A stretch of DNA of 64,000 bases, taken from NCBI RefSeq assembly GCF_008831285.2, contig NC_045138.2, positions 3,448,143 through 3,512,142 on the forward strand, given 5' to 3'. The position numbers and the translations under genes were made by a program. Each line of letters begins with the position of its first letter. Positions within the stretch are counted from its first letter, which is position 1. The DNA comes from Nymphaea colorata (lineage: Eukaryota; Streptophyta; Magnoliopsida; Nymphaeales; Nymphaeaceae). This document shows positions 13,701-25,700 of this stretch, piece by piece. The notes under the pieces are model-generated. The model saw nothing but the letters and a program-made list of their open reading frames with translations. It was not told the DNA's origin and made no database searches.

Positions 13701-16700
13701 ACTTCTTGGTATAAGGTCTTGTCATCTATTGGAGTGGAGTTGTCTTTATAATCTGTTTCATCTTCTTGGGCATCTCTTTTTTAGCAATTAAGCTAGCTTT
13801 CTATCTTTCACTTTTGATCTTATAAAACCACCTGCATCCCTTGATTTGGTAACTTACATCCATACAAAGTTTGAATCTCCATGTTATAGATTTTTCAGGT
13901 GCTTCCATGTCATGGTTCATGGCATCTACCTGTTGAGGGTAAAATTTTAGTGGGTTATCTATAAGTCTAAGTAGTCAAGAAATGGGCTTGAAACTGAGGT
14001 GCTAAGAAGACATGAAAACAATTGAGGGCATCTTCATTGTCTGGAGGTTGACTCCTAGAAGTACTATTTTTGTTTTTTACGAACATACATTTGAAGTTCC
14101 CTTTGTGCCATATTATCATCAATGGGACTAGAAGCATGGCTACTATCATTTATTTATTGATCATTACTGTGAGGATCATCATGATTATCATTTTCATGAG
14201 CAGTTACATCATTTTATGTAGGAAATAAATCAATAAGAGGGGATTACTCAATTTGAATCTGGGATTTGCTTTCTTCAAATGTCCCTTTTCCTCGTATCAT
14301 TTCTTAAAACTTTTCTGACACAAAAAACAAGTATTTGTGTTACAGTCGGACAGTTAATAAACTAGGTTCCTGGCTGCTTAGCTCGGGAAAACCTTGGTTT
14401 TACTAGAACCACGTTAGTGTGTCTTGTCATCTAAACAGGTTCATAAACTATTCTGATTGTATTTGATATTGACAAGATTTCAAAAGGTTATGAGTTTTGG
14501 AAAATAGACTAGGAGGTCCTGTTAATCAAAATAAAAGTAACTGCAGCTTTGAACAAAAGACATCTATGTTCTTTGAAGTAACACTGGTTCTAACAATGTT
14601 AATGAACTATTGGAATCTTCTCCTGAATGGTTATGCTACCAGCTTCTTATTTTAGGTCTTTCCATTTTTTCCCCTTTTTATGCTTAGTTTAAATTTTAGT
14701 ATTTTACCATCTTTTCACTTTTATGCTTTTGAACTTAAAATTTTTTAGCAGTGCCATTTTCTTATGACATTTGGATATTGTTAATTTTAGGAATCTGAAG
14801 TATGTGAGGCACGGAAATTGAAAGCTCTGCACGACAACACCGAACTCTTGAAAGAAAAGATTCAGGAAGAGAGACACCACCGAGAGCAAGCAGAAGCTCA
14901 GTTGCTTAAACTCCATGATGTGGAGCAGAATGTGATTAAGTTGGAAGATGAATTGGTGAAATGGAAGTCAATTTCTAACGAGATTCCTGGTGTCGAATCA
15001 AGTGATGATGTTGTTCAAAAATTTGCCAGCCTGCAAAGGTAATGCATTTTTAGGGGAGAAAAGGTGGGAAAAGTAACAACAACAATAACTACTTCACAGT
15101 TCTACAATTTATTGTGTTCTTTTTTGTTTCTGTTAGCTTCAACAACAATGAATTCATCCTCATTGAACCATGTTACCCACTTCCTTAGTTGATCCAGCAT
15201 TCCATTTCAATACTTAGTGGTTGGATATTCATCATAATTTGAGAGAAAGAAAGCCTTTTATGAACGCGATCAGATGCCAATATAATATATGGTAATCTAT
15301 GTTGAAAATTTTAATGGTTTTGGGCTTACATATTCTTTTGCTATTTTAGTTTTAAGAATAATCTGCATCCTTGGGTTTTAGGCAGCATATGATATGGTGT
15401 ATTTGCATGTGTAGTTTTCCTATAGTCAGTATGATAGCGCATTGCAATAATGCAGGTCAAAATTGGTTATAGACGGATGTGGCATATTTACATCAAAATT
15501 TTCAACAAGTAAAAAGCTTCACATATTTCCCTTCAGCTGCAATTTTTGGGCAATCCTTCACCGAATACTAGTTTTTCTGTTGGGCCTTTCTAGTTGCCAA
15601 CTCCTGAATTCCGTAATCAGTTCTTCTCGTACATTTTTTTGTTTTGTTTTTAATTCCCCCCCCCCCCCCCCCCCCCCCCCCCCTTGTGACCATTTTTTGT
15701 TTTTGGAGATGCCTTATTTGGCTTCTAGCTGTTAATGAAAACTTCTGCATCTGCTACTTTTAATTGTCGGCAGCCTTACTAACATTCTGGAAAGGGTATA
15801 GTGCCAGTAACTCACTTTTCTTCCGTAATCCCTATCGCTGCTATATCAACATAGCCAACTAACAATTGGTATAGACTTGAGGCTTTTTTGCTGTTTAAGT
15901 TGATTAATCAAATATTTTTTGCTATTAATGCAGAGAATTGATTCAGAGTATGAAGCAATCTGGTGAGCTAACTTCACAATTGAGACAACTGGAGGTAGAC
16001 ATTGAGAAGGCCAATCTTGACAAAAATCACGCTGAAAGGCAGGTCATGTTGGCAGAGCGAAAGGTAGAAGAAAACATGGCTGCAGTTAGAAGGCTTGAAA
16101 TCTCAGTGAGTATTAATTCCATCCTATTCTTTCTTGATGGGTGCACTGTATCAAGAAAGATTGACTGGATTCCAAGTTTTTGCTCCAGGGTGTTTAAATT
16201 TTTGTCTTGATGGAGATGTGAATTTGGTTCCTAGATCTGCTGCAATGTTGTTGTTCATGATATACCTTATGGGCCTCTAAGTAGGGGTGGGCATCGGGCC
16301 GGGCCGCTCAGCCTGGCCCGGCCCGGCCCGCCCTCTTCGCCCCTTTCCCCCCGCCCTCCCGAGTCTCCCGACCCCCTTTCCCCCGCCCTCCTGTCGCCCT
16401 CCGGCTGCAGCAACGGCGACAGAGCCGACCCCCTTTCCCCCTGCCCTCCCGTCGCCCTCCGGCTGCAGCAACGGTGATGGCGACGGAGGAGGAGGGGAGG
16501 GAGACAGAGGAGGGGGAGCGGAGAGGGGGAGAGGGAGACAGGAAGGGAGAGGGAGAGGGGGAGCAGAGAGGGAGAGGGAAGCAGAGGGGGACGGAGGCAG
16601 AGGGGGAGCGGAGAGGGAGACGGGAAGGGAGAGCAGAGGGGGAGGGGAGAGGGAGAGGGGGAGAGGGAGACGGGGAGCAGAGAGGGGGAGCTGGAGCAGC

Positions 16701-19700
16701 GAGGGAGAGGGGGAGCGGAGAGGAGGAGGAAGAGGGAGAGCGAGAGCCGGGCCGGCCCGGGCCAGGTTTTTCCCGGCCCGGACCCGGGTCCGATCGGGCG
16801 GCCCGGCGGCGACGCGGCCCGACGCCCAGGCTTACCTCTAAGAATGTATACGTCTCTGCCAAATCCAGTCAAGTTTCAGCTGTTGGACTTGAGTAGTAGC
16901 CATAGTAACAATCTCGTAGTTTGATTGCTCTGCACGGTTTGGAGTCGTACTTTCTAGCTTCAAGATTTTCAAATGTCAGGTTAATTCTTTCCTAAGGTCT
17001 TTGATAGGGTTATCATCAGATCCCTTGGAAGCTCGAGTTCATAGCATTTGGCTATCATTCTTGGCTGTGTATTTGTACACTAATTTCCAGTATTTGCACT
17101 TTTCAGGTAGCTTCAGTCGCTGCAGAGAGGGACAGACTACGAGCTGCAGTTGCTAGCCTTGAAGGGGAGTCCTTCGCACAGAAAAATCAGACAGGCGAGG
17201 ATGCAGCTGCAAGCAATGTTGGTGAAACTCTTGCTAAGGTGAGATAATTCTGCATTCACATTTTGAAAGTCTGATAACCTATTCGTGCCTCCTCTTAAAT
17301 GTTTGTGTGTGTATGTGCATTATTGAAATACCAAGGATCTAGAAGCCTGTCTTATGGAAAAAGAGTCCACCATCAAAGAACTGGAGCGTAACCTGCAGGA
17401 GCAAAAGGAAATTATTAGCAATCAATGTTGTGAAATAAGGCTCCTAAATGAAAATTTGAATAGTGAAACCAGGAGAGCAAAGTCATTAGAGCGTGAGGGC
17501 GATCGACTTCGTTCTGAGATTTCACTGTTGGAGAGCAAGGTAAAATTTTTGAAACAGAATTGAACTTGACAGTCAATTTGTTCTGAATGCATGTGCTTGT
17601 GTTGATAAATAATGACTTGTAGTTCAACCTTATGTGGGTACCTGCTCGTCACTGATTGTTGAATTTACGAGTCACTTTCAACTCCTTCACGGCACTATCA
17701 TTACTCATTGTATATCCTAGAAATTACTAGTGCATATTGATGCGTTTTTGTATGAAGTATGAACCACTTTTAAAGGATATTTTTGTTGTAAAATAATTGA
17801 AAACACACATCAATAATAACATTACCGAACTCAAAATCCACTGGGGAATGGGGTTTAAGAATTTGACTTCCAACCAAGAACAAAACTTTAATCGACTGAA
17901 TAAATGTTCACACAAATGTCACGCAGAGAACATTCAATCAATCAAAGAAAGTAAAATCCTACACTGCAAAAGACTAAATTCCTGAACTATTGCTCGAGAC
18001 CCCACTCCACGGCTCAAGTTATGGAACACCGACCATGGGTAAAGTCCTGAAGCCTGAAAACACAAAAACGAAGTTAGCAAATCACTAAAAAAAAAATAAA
18101 TAAATATTGCAATGACTGAACAAACAACCTAAAGACTTTCTATACCTTACCACACCTGACTTGTCCTGATAAACAAACGAAAACACATAACACATAAACT
18201 AATTAATGTACAAATAAAAATAAAACAAATTAATTTGAACCATAAACTGGACGTTAAACATTATAAGCAGAGAGTTACCGTTCTGTTCTAAACATAAATG
18301 ACCAAAATACCCTTGTACTACACAATGTACATTTCTGGACAGTTTACTGTAATTTTCTTCTCTCAAAGGGAAATCATGTCCAAATTTTAACTGACACAAA
18401 CAGAGGAAACAGCCTTTTTACTGAACTTGAAAATCATTTACATTTTTTAAAAATCTAGCCACCTTAATGCACAAAAAAGTTAAAATCAGGTTATGCAGTT
18501 TTCAGAAAACCAGAGGACAAAAGTATATTTAAAATCTGACTAAATGATATTCTGTTGTTAGAAAAATTAGTCTCCAGAATGTAGACACATCGACTAAACT
18601 GTGATAAATTTAAAATTTCATAGAAAAATTCATTTATTTGCCATTACAAATACATTTCGCTAATGTACTTATTTTGTGGTTTTTAACAGAAAATTGTCAA
18701 TAAGCATGTCCATACTTTGTATTATGTATAATACAACTACAAGTATATGCCTAATTATGATTCACAATTAACAAAACAGAAAATTAGCATTCCAATTTTA
18801 ATTTTAAACATGAGATTAACTAAAACTCACTCCTAACATGACACTACTCAAGTGCTTAAACTGATCTGACCTATCCCTTACCTAAAGTATGCATGACTTA
18901 ATGCACAATACACTAAATGCAACCTACTGGTGGTGCATAGGAGGTTGGCTTTTTCAACAGGAATTCCAAAAGGGAGATCATCTCCTAAAAATTAGGAAGA
19001 TTCCCTAAAGTTAAGGGATTTCCTCTCGACCCTCTTCTAAAATTTTCTCCATAATTTTCAAAAAGAATCTACATTAACGATTACTGAAAATCTATTCCGA
19101 AAATGTTGTAATGCTAACTTCCTAACAACTGGACCACAGTTGTTGTAATCTAGAGATTAATCTAGTACACAACATGCACTTAGACACCAATCCATTACAA
19201 TATCAGAGCTATCAACAAAAAAATGACACTTGTGAGTGGGGCTTGAACCATTGCACACGTCCCACGCTTGCTAAAATAATCAAATCTAAAATTATGGAAA
19301 ATTCTTAAATTCTAGCTCACAATCTAATATTACTTAATTCATGAATTATCTTTCTTAACCGTAAAATGCACCTATCTAACACAACCGGCAATGGAGGAAA
19401 GTCCCTCCTACTGAACAGAAACAATGGTGATAGCTGGAATTCATGGCTGACTAGCCAGAATCAGACAAGAAACCAGAACATGCCTACTACCTAAATGGTC
19501 TCCCTAAGCACTCTATATAATTAAAATATGCATTTTTGACTAGATACAATGCAAAATTTACAAAATGCACACCTAACATTATTAGTTCAAGATGCAAAAC
19601 CAGCATAAGCTGTAAATTCTGGACACCAAGCACATGAACTGATGTAAAACGTGAATAAAAAAAGTTGCAACACAATGAAGTTCAGCCGACTACCTACTCC

Positions 19701-22700
19701 TAAACTGGCGACATTTGCATGCCATCAACTAAAAACTCCTAATCTACTAACTCTGCCATGATTGTAGCATGCCAAAGCACATACTAAAAATTAAAATAAA
19801 ATAAAATAAATTAAACTGTTGACTAGAGTACTAGACCAATTATGTTAGTGGATGGAAGAAAGAGGTGTGGCCGTTGGATTGCTGCCAGTGCCAGCTCTCT
19901 CTCCTCTCATATTGTACACTGACTGAACACATGAAAATATAGTTATAATACATGTTTTACAGCATGTTAAACATCTAAACAACACCTAGCCAACATCTAA
20001 GCCTGCACAATTTTGAAATAGAACATACAAGTCAAAACTAGGAAACAAGAGTTTGGAGAAGGATAACAGGAAAAAACTACCGGCTGGATGAAATCCACCA
20101 GTTTTTTTTTTTTTTTTTTTGTGTAAAAACCCCAAGCCCCTGCAAAAGCTAGCACCTAAGTCTACTAATACACAAAGAAAATCAAGGACATGCTGGAAAA
20201 AAAATCAGAAATCAAATGGAAATCACAAGATGATGTTAGACTGGCTCTAGGCTACCTAGAAGACGGGATGTGAAGAACACCTACATATTCGGTGTTCCGA
20301 TGAATTATAGAGGGATATGACACAATCTAGGACCTTGAAAAGGGCTGCTCCGCACGTCCACACAATGGGAGATGGCTGCTGCGTATTTTGAGAAAGGTCA
20401 ATGGTGGAGGAAATTGATGAAGTTTGAAGATGGCCGTTGGCACGGCAACCCCAACCTCTCCAAGGTGGGAAAAAGCCACAAGAATCCTCTTTGGACTTTG
20501 AGATCTACCTTTGTCCTTGCTGCAACCCTGTAAAAACCAGCAACCTAAAGTGAGGAAAAACACAATAAAGTGACAAACACACAGTGGAAGAAAAAAAAGC
20601 GATAGAACCGGCCCCAAGAATCCTCGATCACACCAGATTGATGGATGAACACCACAACTGAGAATCTTATGGTTTGGAGGAGGAAGAAGGAGCTGCTCTC
20701 TTCAAAATCTCTGGATGCCCCAACCTGGGGAAAACTCCACGTTTTTATTTCTTTTGCTTGATGTGGAATTTATAAATTCACTCCATTTTTTATGAATTTC
20801 CATATAAAGGAATGTGCCCCATTTGAGGGGGTTTTCAACAACTTTTATTCTGTCTTTCATTTGGATTTTATACTTGGGCTTGGATTTATGATTTGGATCC
20901 AAGATTTGATTGACTTTAGCTTCTTGGATTATGATTTGGATCCAAGATTTGATTGACTTTAGCTTCTTGGATTTGGATCTCTTATCAAATTACTCCAAAA
21001 CACCAAAAAAACTCAATACCTCCTCCACATTCGCACTGTTTTACACAAAATTTCAAACATAAGTTCTTATCAACAAAAGTAATGTAAACATGGATTTTTA
21101 CCACAAACACATGGACAAATGCATGTAAAGTGATATGAATATGATGCATTTCACGCATCATCACATATGCTCTCATTTACACTAAATCATTATTCTTTTG
21201 TAACCTATTAGCATTCATTTTAGTGCAACTAGTTCAAGAAATTTTCACATCTTTTGGCTCATTTATGTTGTCTTCTAACATTTTCTAGTCCCATTTTAAA
21301 TACATAAATATGTCAGTTTTTTTTTTTAGTCTTATCCGAAATTCAGGTGTTATCTAACACGACATGACCCTTCAAACCACCTTTTTACTATGCAATATAG
21401 ATCCTTCTAGATGCGAAGCACATGCATCGTCATGACATGGTGTGGATTTGAGTGCAAAATACTAGACTTGAAGTGATGTAGGTTGTTTTTCGGCTTGAGT
21501 CCTTTGAGTGCTTCAGGCATGGTTAATGTAGAGGTGATATAATCAACAAAGAGGAGATTCTGTTTCAGAACCAGCTCAGTCAAGCATTTGGTCAATGCTA
21601 CTTTGATTCTTCGCCGCCTCTTCATTACCTTTTTCTCTTATTTTTTCATCTTTCTCATCTTCACATCATTATCATTGTCATCCTCTTCTTCTTGTTCCTC
21701 CTTTTCCTGCCTCTTATTCTTCCTCTTCTTCTACTATGTTTCTTTGTGGGTTGAACCTAGAGTCCTAGACTTGACCAGATCTAGGTTCAATTCATTGGGG
21801 CCTAGACTTAGTTTTGATTGGCCTTTTCATTTGGATCAATGGTAATTTTTAATATATTCTATTTTTTAATGGCTTCATTTTTGTAATTGTACTTCTTTTT
21901 TGCTACGCCTTCCATCACACAAACGCACTCAAATGACCATCATGACTATTCTCTCTCTTTTACTTCTGCTTTTCACGCGTTCAATGGACAGAGAGTTGTC
22001 ATGTTTATAAACTAAAAAAAATTTGCTTATTCTCCTCGTCCTAGCTGTCATTGGGTCACTATTTCATGGTAATTTATAATTAGTATGTGTGAGGTGAGCG
22101 TTGGATGCAGTATTATCAAGATTAGTTCTTAAACCTGATGACGAGGCTGCTGATTTGTTAGCCGATGCACTGATTCACTGAATCGGTTTTTGAATCAGCA
22201 AAAATTATTTTTTAAATAAAAAATGATAAATGAAAATGATAAATTCTTAAAATATCTAGGAATTGACACTTGGCATTCGTGGATCGGCCACTGAACCGAA
22301 TTGGTTCACCACCAATTTGATTTGAATCAGCTGATTCTGAGGGTATGATGATTTCATTGAAATGTACAAAATATTACAAAATTCGATTATTTTTTGACTT
22401 TTTCTCTTCCCTTTTAAATAGATAAGGTCTACAACCTTTTCTCTTATGAAAAGTGATACCCACTTTGATGAGCACAGAAAGGGGTAGATAATTTCTACAT
22501 AAATGAGAAATTATATGATGCATCAAATGCAAAAAATAAAGTTATAAAAATATACTTAAAATTTTGGTAAATACAAAATGAAATTTTTACATAAACATGA
22601 CTCCATGTTTGATGGTCTAACAAAAAAGGTTAAGTTTGAACTTTTTGGGTTGAACCACTAGGTCACTTAGAGAGCAAACGACTAAATGAAATAAATTCAA

Positions 22701-25700
22701 ACTTAAGCATTTTCTGATACCATCAAAGGATGAGCTAATTTTCATAAGCAATTTACTTAAAAACACAGTTAACTTTATGTGTAGTTAATCAAAGATGCCC
22801 TTCCATCAATTTAACTCAGGTATAGCCAAAATAGACTCAATGATTTGTATTGTCTTTGCTATTTCGCACCAGCGTGTTTAGCTGCATAAGACAGAATATA
22901 TGCTTACTTATATTCAAATTAATTAGTTGATCTTAAGTAAATTTAAATAAGAGTAAGTGCATCTTTTGTTAATGTTGCAGAAGTAGATTCAATTTTTTAT
23001 TATTGTTAAAAGTTTCAGTGTACTTTAAAAAATGTTTTTGAAATTTAAGTATAGTTTATGGATGTATATATTGGCTTTAAATATGATAGCTAGGAAATAT
23101 AAGGACCCATGGGTTATCACTGTGAAAGTTTGGAGGAACCACATTTTGCCACCTCAATTTGTAAATCAGATTGACAGGGGATACTTCTTTGAAAAGACAC
23201 TTTTTAGGTAGCAATCTTTAAGCTGTTCAATCTATCTAATTGGACTGTTGATGGTGGTCTCCCGTCTCTGTAAATTCTGATACACATATCCCACTCTGCT
23301 CTCTTACACCCATGTTTTTCCAGATAATTATATCACATTCTTTGATCCTGCACTCAGCTATACCTGTGCAACATAACCCCGTTTATTGTTTCTTTTTGTT
23401 ACCCAAAAGGTATCTAAAGGAACAACTTGTAACTCTTTTGGACCCTCTATTTTACTGCTAATTGAGTCCTTTCTCACAAAGCAAGTTTAACATAATAGCC
23501 TATACCTTTGTATCTCTGTGATACCAGTTTCCATACTTATTTGACTTCAAAAACCTTAAACTTTCTGTAGTTGGGACATGGTGATTATTCTGCTGCCACA
23601 ACAAAGGTTCTGCGAATGGTGAATACCTTGGCAGTTGATAATGAAGCAAAGCATGCAATTGAGGCATTACGTTGTGAACTACAAAAGGCTCAGGCGAAAT
23701 TGCAAGCAATTGAAGATCTGAAAGGGCAATCAGGTATTGGCAGATTCACCATTCTGTACATTCCATGCTAAGTTGCTCTACGTGTAGCATGATTGAGATT
23801 GAAGGTGCATGTTCTAAATTTCATGGCAACCTCGTGTGATAAAAATTTGTCTTGCTTGAGTTGAATAACAATTTCTTAAAGAAAGCTTGCAGCTTCATTT
23901 CTTTGGTTTCTTTCCTCACAAAATTTGACATTTTCACTTTTAGAGAAAACATGCTGAAGTATTGCTGGCATAACAAATGCTTAAGTTTGAATTTCTTTCA
24001 TTTAACTGCCTGTTTCCTATGTCATTTTGGTAGTTAAATGAAAGAAATCTGAACTTGAGCAGTTTTTTTTGTTATTCCATCAAAACTTGAGTATACTTTT
24101 GGAATATTTTCCAATAAAAAAATAAATCCAGCATTATATTATGAAAATATGATTGTAATTAGACATCCCGTAATTCTATCACGAGTTAAAAATAAATGAT
24201 GATAAATAACTCAAGTTCAAGAAGGAGCAGTTTCACTTTTCTTTTGTCTCATCCTCATAGGCTTTACTATTCTCAGCTTCTCAAAGGGCACTTAACCATA
24301 TAGAAAGCACTCCTTCACTCCTTAGTATGCATCTACTACAGAATTAGCCTCTGTCTCCTCCCCTCTCTCCCCCCACCATGTAAAGAATATTCTGGAAGCC
24401 ATTACAAATTTTTTGTTCTTCATACAAGAGTGAAATGCAATTCATCTTAGGATATGTTTTCATAGTTTCGTAATTTATCATTCTTCTGTAAGATGTGCTT
24501 ATTATTATCATTTTTCTTTTACTTGATGTAGTCTTCTATGTTCCTGCCTATAAATGTAAATGTGAACCCAAGGGTCACAGCTAGTGCCATCCTATAATTC
24601 ATATTGTGGTGGAAGGGCAGATTGAGGTCACTATTAAATATTAAGTTATTAACCTTGTGTTGTTATGCAGATGCATCCAAGCTTGTCAGTGGTGACATAT
24701 CTGAAAAACTTGCACAGCTTAAAGGACAAATTGCAATACTGGAGAAACGTGAGGAAAGGTAACTTATGGGTCAAATCCTTTTGCATTTTTTGATGGTGCA
24801 TCTGTTCCCATGTCTTTTTCCTCCCCTCTGTTTAAACTCTGTCCTGTGGTACAGATATAAGACAGTATTTGCAGAGAAAATATCAGTCTTTAGACGAGCA
24901 TGTTGCTCGCTGTTTGGTTATAAGGTAAACACCTTCACTATCTTGTTCTCTTCCAATTGTGGCCCTAATTTTTATTTGCATACCATTTGGAGCCTTTGTG
25001 GAATGAGGGTGCCATTTAGTGCTTCACATTTTCAAGGCTTGGTTGTAGAAAACTTTTATGATTTTATCTTTTTTATAGATTTTAAATTCAGTACGGGGCC
25101 TACGGGCTAAACTTCTAGGGAAGTTTCTCACTTATTATGGGTACTGCAGAAGGCAGGCTGGAGTCTGGAGCAGCCTGACTTGTTGCATTTACATTAATCA
25201 CCCTTTAGGACGTGAACCCATGCAACACTTACACCTGCCCTAGTAAATACATGTGAAACATATAAAATGCAAAAATCCTGCTATGTAGCAGGTTATTTCT
25301 ACAAAATTCAGTAAATAGAGCCATCATTAGGTATTTCGTCTTTACACACTCACAAGTGGGGAAAATAAGTGTTTATACAGATTTCTTTATGTAATTTTCT
25401 CTTTTCTCCATCTATTTTTTGTACCTTTTGTTTCTGATTTTTTGTTCATTTGAATGTTTATTTTCAGCTAGATTTTGCTAGCTCCTTATACCATATTTAT
25501 ATATAACGAGGGAGATTGGTAGTTGCCAAACCCTTGGATGCTAGACCTTAAGGAATCATCTTGGTCGTTGGTCTTTCTAAAATGGATGGTTGAGAGAAAC
25601 AATGACAAAAAGTTATCAATTAATGCTAGATGACTAAAATACCCTATATCCTTTTTCTCCTTTTTTTTTCTTTACCGTCCATCTTAGAAAGATCAACGAT

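Noticed and set aside
16267-16896. Long overlapping open frames on both strands, up to about 200 codons
   Set aside because: They translate to Arg/Gly/Glu- or Pro/Ser/Leu-rich strings dictated by purine/pyrimidine skew, and lie wholly within a non-autonomous transposon.
19199-19210. tRNA-Met primer-binding-like TATCAGAGC sequence
   Set aside because: No long terminal repeat pair, polypurine tract or retroelement protein was found around it, so a retrotransposon could not be called.
22100-22340. Possible hAT-like element with AATCGGTTTTTGAATCAGC-type motifs
   Set aside because: The motifs recall decayed hAT elements but I could not find matching termini or a target duplication.
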